Assembly: GCA_016874115.1 (NCBI GenBank)
Contig: VGVA01000001.1
Coordinates: 1-64,000, forward strand
Length of the DNA: 64,000 nucleotides
Source: Gammaproteobacteria bacterium
GTDB lineage: Bacteria; Pseudomonadota; Gammaproteobacteria; Methylococcales; Methylomonadaceae
Direction of reading: 5' to 3'
Made by a program: the position numbers and the translations under genes. The notes under the pieces are model-generated. The model was not told the origin of the DNA. It ran no database searches and saw only the letters and a list, made by a program, of their open reading frames with translations. Shown here piece by piece: positions 47,828 to 56,214 of this stretch; position 1 is the first letter of the stretch, and each line of letters begins with the position of its first letter.

Positions 47828-49027
47828 TTATGTCGGTTTGCCCAGTATAACGTCTCCAGATAGACAAAGCGGAATCATCACAGCAAACCAATGGCCTTCC
47901 GTATGATCCAAAAATGGACTGTTAAACAGACTGGTGGTCATTAATGTTAACAACATACCCTGCGCCAACCATTTCTCTTGATCGGGCAAAATTTTAGACA
48001 TCCGGTATTGGCTGTAAAGAAAACCAAGATAAACGCACAACCCGGCCAACCCCAGTTGCGCCGCTATCAGTAAGAATTCATTATGCGGGTTATAAGAAAT
48101 GATTTTCTTATTGCCGACTACTTGTTCGTATGCCTCGGCGAAACCGCCGGTACCATGACCCAAAAGCGGTTTCTCGGCAATAATTGCTGCTGAATTTTCC
48201 CAGAGCAGATAACGTCTACCCATGGAAGACCGCTGTTTTTCAGGAGTTTTATTCAGGTAAGTTAGGGTATTGGCAAAGCCTTCCTGAATTCTTACCAATT
48301 TATCGGAAAAACGAATAAATAAAGTCGCAAACAGAATAATAGCCAACATTGCACACAACAGACCCTTCTTGCCAAAGCGTTGACCGGCAAATAATGGAAC
48401 CAGCAGCATAAGGACTAATTGTCCGGTGCGGCCTTCGACGACGAAAAACAAGTTATAAGTCCCCAGGAGCAGCGCTATTCCATACAAAATGCGATTCTTA
48501 TTATCATCCAAAGCCTTATGTCCGCAATAAAACATAAAAAATGCGATAAAAATACTATGAGTGATACGGCTTTTTAAGCTGAAGCTTTTGTGGCGATTCA
48601 TATCCAACAAGCCTAAATCCATCAGATAGGAACCGATCAAGGTAATTACAGAAGCAACGACAAATGCGCGCCACGCCCATAAACGGGTGCGATCATCCGT
48701 AAAAAAACAGGCGATCAACGGAATAAAAGTTAATTCCCGGTATTTTCTGATCACTGAAAAAGCCTCATCAGAAGGTGCGCTACTGTAACCGAGACCGATA
48801 AAAAAGCATATATATAGCGCCAATGCCCAGGCAGCCGTTGCGTTATTTTTAAGAATACCAGGCAACTTGTTATATTGTTTGATTGTCAGCCAAACCAAAC
48901 CCAGCATGCAGGAAGCAGCGATAGCCAGTGCAGTAGACAGATAAACGGTTAAAATAAAAATTAACAATACCGCACCAGCCCAATTAATCGGCTGTTGTCG
49001 GTAAGCATTTTTAATAGATTGCCACAT
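47828..49027 (-). CDS. waaL: O-antigen ligase-like protein
   Basis: A 399-residue polytopic protein with ten or more helices and a Wzy_C domain; the signature loop GHGTGGFAEAYEQVVGNKKI with SYNPHNEFLLIAAQLGLAGL carries the conserved His. Such proteins ligate O-polysaccharide to lipid A core, or polymerise glycans. The neighbouring msbA and glycosyltransferases favour ligase; polymerase is possible. Confidence 0.82.
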   Translation of the reverse strand: MWQSIKNAYRQQPINWAGAVLLIFILTVYLSTALAIAASCMLGLVWLTIKQYNKLPGILKNNATAAWALALYICFFIGLGYSSAPSDEAFSVIRKYRELTFIPLIACFFTDDRTRLWAWRAFVVASVITLIGSYLMDLGLLDMNRHKSFSLKSRITHSIFIAFFMFYCGHKALDDNKNRILYGIALLLGTYNLFFVVEGRTGQLVLMLLVPLFAGQRFGKKGLLCAMLAIILFATLFIRFSDKLVRIQEGFANTLTYLNKTPEKQRSSMGRRYLLWENSAAIIAEKPLLGHGTGGFAEAYEQVVGNKKIISYNPHNEFLLIAAQLGLAGLCVYLGFLYSQYRMSKILPDQEKWLAQGMLLTLMTTSLFNSPFLDHTEGHWFAVMIPLCLSGDVILGKPT

Positions 49028-49152
49028 CGTTATTTATAATTTTGGTTGTGCGGATGGTAACTTATGCGGAATCTAGGCGCTTAATGGATTAATGTTGTAA
49101 TTTCTGTAACTTTACGAGAGATAGAAAATATTCTCGCCGATTTTTATAGCCG

Positions 49153-49911
49153 TTAGCGGTTTGCTGAAGAACTGTCGCGCATTTCAATCGCCTGCGCATA
49201 TTTCAAATAAGGCCTAAGCGCACCGAGCAACGAAGCCGTTAAACCGTCCAGCCCGTACAGAAAACCTTTTTTCAGAAAAAAATATTTAACAAACGCGCTA
49301 AACCCATGCGTCAACGGATCCAAAACCGAAATGCGGCGTCCACTGTCCAGCAATACTTTCGCATCCCTTTTGCTGTATTTGGCGGTGCGTACCAAGTAAT
49401 CGCTCAAGTCCTTGAACGAGTAGTGAATAATATGCCCCTTCCGGCGCTGATAATTCTCCGTCATTAATGACGTGTGACCGATCATGGGCGAAAATCGGCA
49501 ACGGCCGCGGTGATAAAGCCGGATCATATAATCGGGATACCATACTTTTTGCCAACGCTGACCGATAAAATTTTTTCTGGCGAAAGCGTAGGCGTCGAAT
49601 GTCGAATCGGCGTAATTAATCGATTTGATTTCAGCAACCATGTCGACATCCATCCGCTCGTCGGCGTCCAAGTGCAAAATCCAGTCGTTGGCGGCAAACT
49701 GGACACCGAAATCTTTCTGCAACCCGTCTCCCAGATAGCTTTGCTCATAGACGCGCGCACCCAAGGATTGCGCGATTTCACGAGTATTATCGGTACTCAG
49801 GCTGTCGACCACGATGATTTCATCGGCAACCCGCCAGGCCGACTCTATGCAGTCTTTGATATTCTCTTCTTCGTTTAACGTGATGATGGTGACGGTAATT
49901 TTTTGTTGCAT
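49153..49911 (-). CDS. Family 2 glycosyltransferase, WaaE/KdtX-like
   Basis: A 252-residue GT-A enzyme: VTIITLNEEENIKDCIESA, DEIIVVDSLSTDNTREIA, NDWILHLDADERM with the DAD metal motif, and ARKNFIGQRWQKVWYPDYMIRLYHR. These features match the WaaE group, which adds a glucose to inner-core heptose; the nearby heptose genes fit. It is probably peripheral at the membrane. Confidence 0.85.
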   Translation of the reverse strand: MQQKITVTIITLNEEENIKDCIESAWRVADEIIVVDSLSTDNTREIAQSLGARVYEQSYLGDGLQKDFGVQFAANDWILHLDADERMDVDMVAEIKSINYADSTFDAYAFARKNFIGQRWQKVWYPDYMIRLYHRGRCRFSPMIGHTSLMTENYQRRKGHIIHYSFKDLSDYLVRTAKYSKRDAKVLLDSGRRISVLDPLTHGFSAFVKYFFLKKGFLYGLDGLTASLLGALRPYLKYAQAIEMRDSSSANR

Positions 49912-49977
49912 TCGTTAATTTTAATCACCGTCAAAAAAGAACATATGTCATTAATACTAAAAATAATCGAATAACGG

Positions 49978-50403
49978 TTATACAGTGGCCGAATTCAACC
50001 ACAAATCATGTTTATTACACATGCTCAAGACGAAAATAACGCCGGAACATTGATCCAAGGCAAAAGTTGAAACGGCGGCCTTATCTTTCTCGGGGTTAAA
50101 CAGATGCTCGTCGATAAATTTGTAATTCTTATCCAACAAAACGTGTTTAACGATATAGTGCTCATAGCCCTTCATTTCATGGGCGGTAGCGACTTTCACG
50201 GTAATTTTGCCTTTCGACTTCTCAATACCGATACTGGGTAAATGCCCAGCTACCTTGTCTTTCCAGCGTCCTGGCGACTCTTTGGTGTAATAAATATCGC
50301 TGACCGACGTAGCAACGACATCCTTTGCCGCCACCCACTCCGGCAGAAACAGACTGGCGCCAATACTTGCGGCGCTCCACTTTATAAAATTACGGCGTTG
50401 CAT
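49978..50403 (-). CDS. Tat-exported superoxide reductase-like (desulfoferrodoxin/neelaredoxin family) protein
   Basis: A 141-residue protein. QRRNFIKW at the N-terminus followed by a hydrophobic stretch is a twin-arginine signal. The mature domain keeps all five ligands expected of the superoxide reductase iron site: His54, His75, His82, Cys129 and His132 (CNKHDLW). The CxxC iron site of class I desulfoferrodoxin is missing, so it would be the one-iron type. A Lys close to the first His, common in the active site, is seen at 50. A periplasmic location would be unusual but not unique. The family is also used for SoxYZ-like domains, which is a less likely reading. Confidence 0.72.
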   Translation of the reverse strand: MQRRNFIKWSAASIGASLFLPEWVAAKDVVATSVSDIYYTKESPGRWKDKVAGHLPSIGIEKSKGKITVKVATAHEMKGYEHYIVKHVLLDKNYKFIDEHLFNPEKDKAAVSTFALDQCSGVIFVLSMCNKHDLWLNSATV

Positions 50404-50538
50404 AACATATCCTCTCAGGAAGGTTTTCCAATCGCATTAATAATAAATGCTAACTCATTAGTTTAGTCGTTAATCATTCTAAACCAGATAACAATTCTCT
50501 TCAGACTTTAATTCCAATCGATTGGTTATTCATTAATA

Positions 50539-51336
50539 TTAATCGGTACCGATCCCTTGATAGGCATTAATTTTAGCTTTAGTTGTTCTTAACCCAAGCA
50601 GAAACCAGTAATTAAATTGCCCTGCCGCCTGCATAACCAAAGGCGCCCCCCCCAATGCAACCGCATCAACCAGACAATACCATGCCGCCACCCCGCTAGG
50701 CGGATTACCCTGCGACCAACCTAATACCGGATCAATCGACACCCATCGCCAAGTACCAACCGAGGTACCGATCAACTCCAACCAAGTAGTAATAAAAAAG
50801 GCGGCAAGATACACCATCGGCGACCGGCCTTTAAACAAATAAATCAAAAATACGCAGAACAACATGGCCCCGACCGCATCGCCTTGATCAAGAATGCCGC
50901 TGATTCCCCATAACGACCACAACCCGCAGACCGTAACCACAAACTTGGCGATTTCTCTGGCGTAAATTTGAAAAAACCCAGATCGCGCCAATGCGACCGC
51001 CGTTAAATACACCATGCCATGACCGGGCGGCACATACGCGGGTACATTATGAAAGCGGTAAATATAGCCGCCCATGTAAGGCGAGGCAAAATGTTCGCCC
51101 AGGGTTGCAAAAATCACGGCAACGCCCACTTGTACACGGGTTTCCAGCGTCTCACCCAATAGCAACCCGATTAAAAACACCCAACCGCATACGCCCAATG
51201 CATTTTGTTTTTCTATGGTTGCATGGGAATCGCTAAGCAAACAGATAACCACGCAAAAAAACGTAAATACGGCAATAAAATAATCCCGTTTTTTATGAGG
51301 GTACTGAATACCCGGCTGTGGAAAATGTGGCAACAC
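50539..51336 (-). CDS. Polytopic membrane protein of unknown function
   Basis: A 265-residue protein with seven or eight predicted helices. Conserved-looking loops contain YIYRFHNVPAYVPPGHGMVYL and TTWLELIGTSVGTWRWVSI, both rich in aromatic residues, with His and Glu in places that suggest an enzyme or a pigment- or lipid-handling protein. I do not recognise a family with certainty. Same strand as its neighbours, 135 bases before the superoxide-reductase-like gene. Confidence 0.78.
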   Translation of the reverse strand: MLPHFPQPGIQYPHKKRDYFIAVFTFFCVVICLLSDSHATIEKQNALGVCGWVFLIGLLLGETLETRVQVGVAVIFATLGEHFASPYMGGYIYRFHNVPAYVPPGHGMVYLTAVALARSGFFQIYAREIAKFVVTVCGLWSLWGISGILDQGDAVGAMLFCVFLIYLFKGRSPMVYLAAFFITTWLELIGTSVGTWRWVSIDPVLGWSQGNPPSGVAAWYCLVDAVALGGAPLVMQAAGQFNYWFLLGLRTTKAKINAYQGIGTD

Positions 51337-51404
51337 GATGAAGTTTTACAATTATTAATAACTTAGAAAGTTATTGCTTAACACTATGAGCGCAGGCAAC
51401 AACA

Positions 51405-51851
51405 TCACATAAATGCCCAGGCCACCAGCAGGTAACGGCAAAATTTTCCAACCATAATGACGATAAAAGCCGATAACAACGGCAATTTTAACCAGCCGCC
51501 GGCAAAACATAACGCGTCACCGACCACGGGCAGCCATGAAAAAAACAGCACCCAAAGCCCTTTTATTTTAACAACTTTTAACGCTTTTTGTTTGTCTGCT
51601 GATAATAATGACGCTACAGGATATTTCTGCGCGGCCAATACGCCCAAACCCCAGGTCGTCATTGCACCTAAAGTATTGCCGGCTGTCGCCGAAACCAGAA
51701 GATTGGCAATGTGATATTTTCCTGTCGAGGCTAACAGCGCCAATACCGCTTCGGACCCGCCCGGCATAACGGTAGCCGATATAAACGCGCTAAAAAACAA
51801 CTCCCACAACTCAGTATTAACGAACCCTGTGCTGAATTTTTCCACAAACAT
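51405..51851 (-). CDS. YqaA-like small DedA-related membrane protein
   Basis: A 148-residue membrane protein with four or five helices. WELFFSAFISATVMPGGSEAVLALL, TAGNTLGAMTTWGLG and WLPVVGDALCFAGGWLKLP are the patterns of the YqaA family, short relatives of DedA (SNARE-associated) proteins. The transported or scrambled substrate is unknown. Confidence 0.85.
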   Translation of the reverse strand: MFVEKFSTGFVNTELWELFFSAFISATVMPGGSEAVLALLASTGKYHIANLLVSATAGNTLGAMTTWGLGVLAAQKYPVASLLSADKQKALKVVKIKGLWVLFFSWLPVVGDALCFAGGWLKLPLLSAFIVIMVGKFCRYLLVAWAFM

Positions 51852-51871
51852 ATTTCACAAAGCCATTAATA

Positions 51872-51905
51872 AAAAAAGCCCTGCAAAATGCTTTGCAAGG
51901 CTTTT
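51872..51905 (-). terminator. Terminator of the cupredoxin gene
   Basis: On the minus strand AAAGCC, one mismatch and TGCAAA face TTTGCA and GGCTTT over a 4-base loop, followed by a run of T (A-run at 51871-51877 on the plus strand). It lies just behind the stop of the cupredoxin gene at 51922. Confidence 0.75.
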
Positions 51906-51921
51906 CGAATTCGATTGTTTT

Positions 51922-52842
51922 TTATTCCGGTTGGATTTTATTTTTGGAAGAAAAAATACGGTTAACCAAGCGGAAAACCAGATTTTTAACAAAGATCAAA
52001 AAAGATTTCAGCATGGCAAAGCTCTCGGCCGTTGCTTCTGCAATCGTTTTACCCTTGAATTTTTTGCCGAAGGCAGCCGCCATAATTAATCCCAGCGCCA
52101 GACCGATCACCATCGTACCGGACGTAAAATAATCGGTTTGATTTGCTGACGCCGCCTTCCCTGCCTTTTTGGCTGCTTCTGCCAATGCCAGCGCTTCGTT
52201 GGCCGCGGCGATATCAAGATCGGTCTGTTTGGCGGCGGCAAACACTTCCGGCATGCCCGCATTATAATCGTCCACGTTGTTGGGTGCCGTCACGCCGGGG
52301 ATACTCGGCAGATCGCCATCGCCATCGCCGACTTTCAACTGCGCTTTCATCCCTTTTTCCATATGCTGGGCAATATCGCAATGCACCAGATAGGTTTTAT
52401 CGCCCGGCGGCAGGATTAATGTGCCGGAAATTTTCGCAGGGCCGGTTACTTCCAGATGGAACATACCTTTAGGATATAAATACTTCGGTAAGCCGTGCAT
52501 CATCCATTGATGGCGGATTTTATCTTCATTAACAAAATGAACGGTTAATTTGGTGCAGGGTTTGAAATTAAATTCCTGCGTATCGAAAGCAAACATTCGG
52601 CCTGGAAATTTTTCCGAATATTTATGTCCGGCATGAACAGTCACTTCTTTGGTTTCGGCAATACTATCGCAACCGCCCGGCAATTTATCGGCATTTTGCC
52701 CCATAACCATGCCGCCGGACATTTCCATTAAATGTCCATCGCCATGATCCATAAGCATTTTGGTGTGGTCTTCAATTTCAACGGCCGAAACGGAAGCCGA
52801 AAAGAAAACTACCGCTGAAATGGCCGGTAAATATTTCAACAT
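51922..52842 (-). CDS. Membrane-anchored periplasmic cupredoxin
   Basis: A 306-residue protein: signal peptide (1-20), a Met- and His-rich segment (about 26-48), a cupredoxin domain (about 62-172), a linker with Ala- and Lys-rich helix and one transmembrane segment (241-259) with a basic cytoplasmic tail. The copper site is made of His111 (RHQWMMHG) and the late motif HCDIAQHMEKGM, giving Cys155, His160 and Met165. This equals the type 1 site of multicopper oxidases, HCHxxxHxxxxM, but with Asp in place of the His used for the trinuclear centre, so electron transfer or copper binding is expected rather than oxidase activity. It follows the gene at 52948 on the same strand and ends in a terminator. 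Confidence 0.82.
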   Translation of the reverse strand: MLKYLPAISAVVFFSASVSAVEIEDHTKMLMDHGDGHLMEMSGGMVMGQNADKLPGGCDSIAETKEVTVHAGHKYSEKFPGRMFAFDTQEFNFKPCTKLTVHFVNEDKIRHQWMMHGLPKYLYPKGMFHLEVTGPAKISGTLILPPGDKTYLVHCDIAQHMEKGMKAQLKVGDGDGDLPSIPGVTAPNNVDDYNAGMPEVFAAAKQTDLDIAAANEALALAEAAKKAGKAASANQTDYFTSGTMVIGLALGLIMAAAFGKKFKGKTIAEATAESFAMLKSFLIFVKNLVFRLVNRIFSSKNKIQPE

Positions 52843-52947
52843 TGATACTAAACCTCTACTTCCTACTGTTTACCCTGATATTTTTGCCATACGCCATCCG
52901 GTTAATGCCTTCTATAACGGCATTAACCGAAACGGAAAACTTAAACC

Positions 52948-53538
52948 TTAATCTTTAGCTTTACCGATGATACCGTCCACGATCTTTCTGAACGGCGCCA
53001 CATACAAATAGGCTATATATAAACCGCCAAGAATCAGTATCAGGTAGATGAATTTGGTACTGCCTGATTTGGCGGCACCGGCGCCAGCTCTAAACCCCAT
53101 GTGAACATCTTTACGCTCGCCTTGATCCGGCACTAAAGTAATATGAATCAAATAGTTGCCGACATCAGGAACGCCGTTAGGCATTTTCAGCTCGATGGTG
53201 CCACTTTTGTGTTTGGCACCTTCCAAGAAGAATACACGGGTGCCTTCCGGCTCTTTGGTAACTTCGAATTCTACGGTGTTATCTTTATATTTTTGGTCCT
53301 GATAGTCGAAAACCAGAATCAAAGATTCTTTAGCCAAAGGGATGTCGGCGCAAAATTCTTCCGCAGGAAATGAATTAGGTTGATACGCTGTGTAGTGTAT
53401 CCAGTGATCCGGTTCTAATTCGAACTTACATTGATCCGTATCTGTGCCTTTTGCGCCGCCATGCGCCAAAATGGAGGCTGAAAATAACATTGCAACGGTT
53501 GCCAGCAAAATCTTTGTAATAAAATATGACCTGTTCAT
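52948..53538 (-). CDS. Periplasmic protein with C-terminal membrane anchor, unknown
   Basis: A 196-residue protein. The ATG at 53538 is preceded by GAGGA; a GTG four codons earlier would place this ribosome site inside the gene. Signal peptide at about 1-25 (SASILAHGG), a beta-rich periplasmic domain with DQCKFELEPDHWIHYTAYQPNSF followed by EEFCADIP (two Cys that could pair) and a single helix near the end (FIYLILILGGLYIAYLYVA) with a short basic tail. The architecture mirrors that of the cupredoxin encoded next, and the two are probably one operon. I do not recognise the family; a copper- or redox-related role is inference. Confidence 0.8.
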   Translation of the reverse strand: MNRSYFITKILLATVAMLFSASILAHGGAKGTDTDQCKFELEPDHWIHYTAYQPNSFPAEEFCADIPLAKESLILVFDYQDQKYKDNTVEFEVTKEPEGTRVFFLEGAKHKSGTIELKMPNGVPDVGNYLIHITLVPDQGERKDVHMGFRAGAGAAKSGSTKFIYLILILGGLYIAYLYVAPFRKIVDGIIGKAKD

Positions 53539-53721
53539 AATTCCTCGCACCTTCCAGTGTTTTTTATAAGTATAGTAGTTGTGAAAAATATCAGATCATA
53601 AGCAAACTTACACCTGAACCCACACGATAACTGATATTTTAATATCGTCAATAGCGATTGTCGCACTCTAGCACATCACTCAAGACAAATAAAGAACCCC
53701 TTCCAAACTAATCGGGTATGT

Positions 53722-53735
53722 TTGATATGCATCAA
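53722..53735. promoter_or_regulatory. Perfect FNR/ANR-type palindrome
   Basis: TTGAT-ATGC-ATCAA is an exact match to the FNR consensus TTGATNNNNATCAA. It lies between divergent genes: its centre is 85 bases before the pgi start and 190 bases before the start of the gene at 53538. No -10 stands at the ideal distance (about 31 bases from the centre) on either strand; TATATC at 53746-53751 and a T-rich stretch on the other side are candidates. The target gene is thus undecided. Confidence 0.6.
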
Positions 53736-53812
53736 TCGGGGCTGTTATATCTTGCCATCCGGGCAGCCTTCTCGTAGACTTAAAGACCAAGATCAGTAGA
53801 GAGCACCAGTTT

Positions 53813-55456
53813 ATGTCAGCACTGACAACATCACAGGCCTGGATTGCATTAACAGCGCATTATCATCACATGCAAAATTATTCGATGCGTGAGGCCTTCG
53901 CAAACGACCCTGAACGCTTCCATAAATACTCCCTGCATCTCAACGATATACTGTTCGATTACTCCAAAAACCGGATTAATCAACACACCTTGCCGTTATT
54001 AATCGAACTGGCCAACGCCACGGAACTGCCCGCTAAAATAGAGGCCATGTTTTCCGGCGTCAAGATTAATACCACCGAACACCGCGCCGTGCTGCACATT
54101 GCCTTAAGAAACCGCGGCAATCGACCTATCTTTATCGACGGCGACGATGTCATGCCGGAGGTCAACGGCGTACTGGCGAAAATGCGCGCCTTTACAGAGC
54201 GGGTGCGTTCCGGAGCATGGAAAGGCTATACCGGCAAACCCATCACAGACATCGTAAATATCGGCATCGGCGGTTCCAGCCTAGGTCCTAAAATGGTGGC
54301 GGCAGCGCTGGCCCCCTACGGTAAACCGGGTTTGAATGCCCATTTCGTTTCCAATATCGATGCAGGGGACTTGCTCAGCACCTTAAATGTGTTATCGCCT
54401 GAAACCACATTATTTATCGTCGCCTCCAAATCGTTCGGCACACAGGAGGCCATGGTGAACGCCAAATCGGCGCGGCGCTGGTTTCTTGACAAGGTTAATA
54501 ACGATGAATCCGCCATTGCCAAGCACTTTGTGGCGATTTCAACCAATACCAAACTGGTAACTGAGTTCGGCATTAATACCGACAACATGTTCGAGCTATG
54601 GGATTGGGTAGGCGGCCGCTATTCGTTATGGTCGGCCGTGGGTTTGTCGATTGCTTTGTACGCCGGCATGGATCATTTTGAAAACCTTTTGCAAGGTGCT
54701 TATGAAGCCGACGAACATTTCCGCACCCAGCCCTTCGACCAGAATATTCCTGTGATCATGGGCTTATTGGGCATTTGGTACAACAATTTTTTCGGCGCGC
54801 AATCGTACGCCTTGTTGCCTTACGATTATTCCATGCGCTACTTTTCCGATTACCTGCAACAAGGCGACATGGAAAGTAACGGCAAAAGCATCGACTTGGA
54901 CGGCCAAAAAATCGATTACGATACCGGCCAGATAATCTGGGGACAACAGGGCACCAACGGCCAGCACGCCTTTTACCAGTTAATTCACCAAGGCACCAAG
55001 CTGGTGCCTTGCGATTTTCACTGCGCCGCCACCGGTTTCTATAACTTACAGGAACATCAAGATATTCTCGTCTCCAACTTTCTGGCGCAACCGGAAGCAT
55101 TAATGCGCGGTAAGACCAGAGAAGAAGTCATTAATGAATTATCTCCGAAGGAAAGAGAAGATGACGTATTAATCGCATCGAAAATATTCGACGGCAACAA
55201 GCCTTCCAATTCTTTTCTCTATCGAAAACTGACGCCCAAAACGCTGGGTTCGTTATTGGCGTTTTACGAGCATAAGATTTTCGTCCAGGGCGCGATCTGG
55301 AACATTAATTCTTTCGACCAGATGGGTGTGGAACTGGGCAAAATCCTTGCTAAAGCGATTCAACCGGAATTAAACACACCTGATGAAATCGACAGCCACG
55401 ACTGTTCCACTAACGCATTAATCAATTATTGCAAAGCATTACGACAACAAAACTAA
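53813..55456 (+). CDS. pgi: Glucose-6-phosphate isomerase
   Basis: A 547-residue SIS-domain enzyme interconverting glucose 6-phosphate and fructose 6-phosphate. Motifs are [42 protein letters not shown], the catalytic His region [13 protein letters not shown] and [12 protein letters not shown]. Length equals that of E. coli Pgi (549). In ribulose-monophosphate methanotrophs this enzyme serves the formaldehyde-fixing cycle; here that is only a possibility. Confidence 0.97.
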   Translation: MSALTTSQAWIALTAHYHHMQNYSMREAFANDPERFHKYSLHLNDILFDYSKNRINQHTLPLLIELANATELPAKIEAMFSGVKINTTEHRAVLHIALRNRGNRPIFIDGDDVMPEVNGVLAKMRAFTERVRSGAWKGYTGKPITDIVNIGIGGSSLGPKMVAAALAPYGKPGLNAHFVSNIDAGDLLSTLNVLSPETTLFIVASKSFGTQEAMVNAKSARRWFLDKVNNDESAIAKHFVAISTNTKLVTEFGINTDNMFELWDWVGGRYSLWSAVGLSIALYAGMDHFENLLQGAYEADEHFRTQPFDQNIPVIMGLLGIWYNNFFGAQSYALLPYDYSMRYFSDYLQQGDMESNGKSIDLDGQKIDYDTGQIIWGQQGTNGQHAFYQLIHQGTKLVPCDFHCAATGFYNLQEHQDILVSNFLAQPEALMRGKTREEVINELSPKEREDDVLIASKIFDGNKPSNSFLYRKLTPKTLGSLLAFYEHKIFVQGAIWNINSFDQMGVELGKILAKAIQPELNTPDEIDSHDCSTNALINYCKALRQQN

Positions 55457-55656
55457 GCACAGAATTATTAATGGCAGCCTAAACACCGCCGTAACTTAAG
55501 TTGTAACCACAGCTACAGCGAGCCGATTTGACCTCAGCGGATGTCTATTGAATTCATCCGCTTATAATTAATACCGTCTTTTTCTCGCGTAAAAATGTTG
55601 AACTTCATTTTTATGACATTGACATCATTAATGAAATCATAATCTTTACTCATTAC

Positions 55657-56214
55657 ATGCCCGATATTCCCATCATCCGAAAAAAAACCACAATCGCCGC
55701 CAGCCGCTTGTTCCGCATCGAATCACTGGATATTGAATTCAGCAATGGCGAACAGCGTAACTTCGAACGGCTGGCGCGCAGCAATCCTGGCGGCGGCGCG
55801 GTTTTGGTGGTGCCGATTCTAAATGAAGACACGGTGGTATTAATCAGGGAGTATTCAGCGGGCGTACACCGGTATGAGCTGGGCTTGCCGAAAGGCCGAA
55901 CCGAACCGGGAGAATCATTAATGGAAGCCGCAAACCGGGAGTTAAAGGAAGAAATCGGTTACGGCGCCAACAATCTGTATCACCTCACCTCGTTTTCGAT
56001 TGCACCTTCTTACCTTGAACACATGACGGAAATTATTATCGCCACCGGTTTGTATCCTGAAAAACTGGAAGGCGATGAGCCGGAAGAACTGGAAGTTGTG
56101 CCCTGGCCGTTATCGGATATTAACGGTTTGTTGGCGACCGGCGAATGCACGGAAGCCCGCTCAATTGCGGCCTTGTTTATGGCGGTCGAATACCGGAAAA
56201 AACTGGGTTTATAG
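55657..56214 (+). CDS. nudE: ADP-compounds hydrolase NudE
   Basis: A 185-residue Nudix hydrolase. The Nudix box GLPKGRTEPGESLMEAANRELKEEIGYG keeps every GX5EX7REUXEEXGU position. VLIREYSAGVHRYELGLPKG and IAPSYLEHMTEIIIATGLYPE fit NudE, which cleaves ADP-ribose, NADH and AP3A. Length as E. coli NudE (186). Its end overlaps the end of batD on the other strand by six bases. Confidence 0.93.
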   Translation: MPDIPIIRKKTTIAASRLFRIESLDIEFSNGEQRNFERLARSNPGGGAVLVVPILNEDTVVLIREYSAGVHRYELGLPKGRTEPGESLMEAANRELKEEIGYGANNLYHLTSFSIAPSYLEHMTEIIIATGLYPEKLEGDEPEELEVVPWPLSDINGLLATGECTEARSIAALFMAVEYRKKLGL

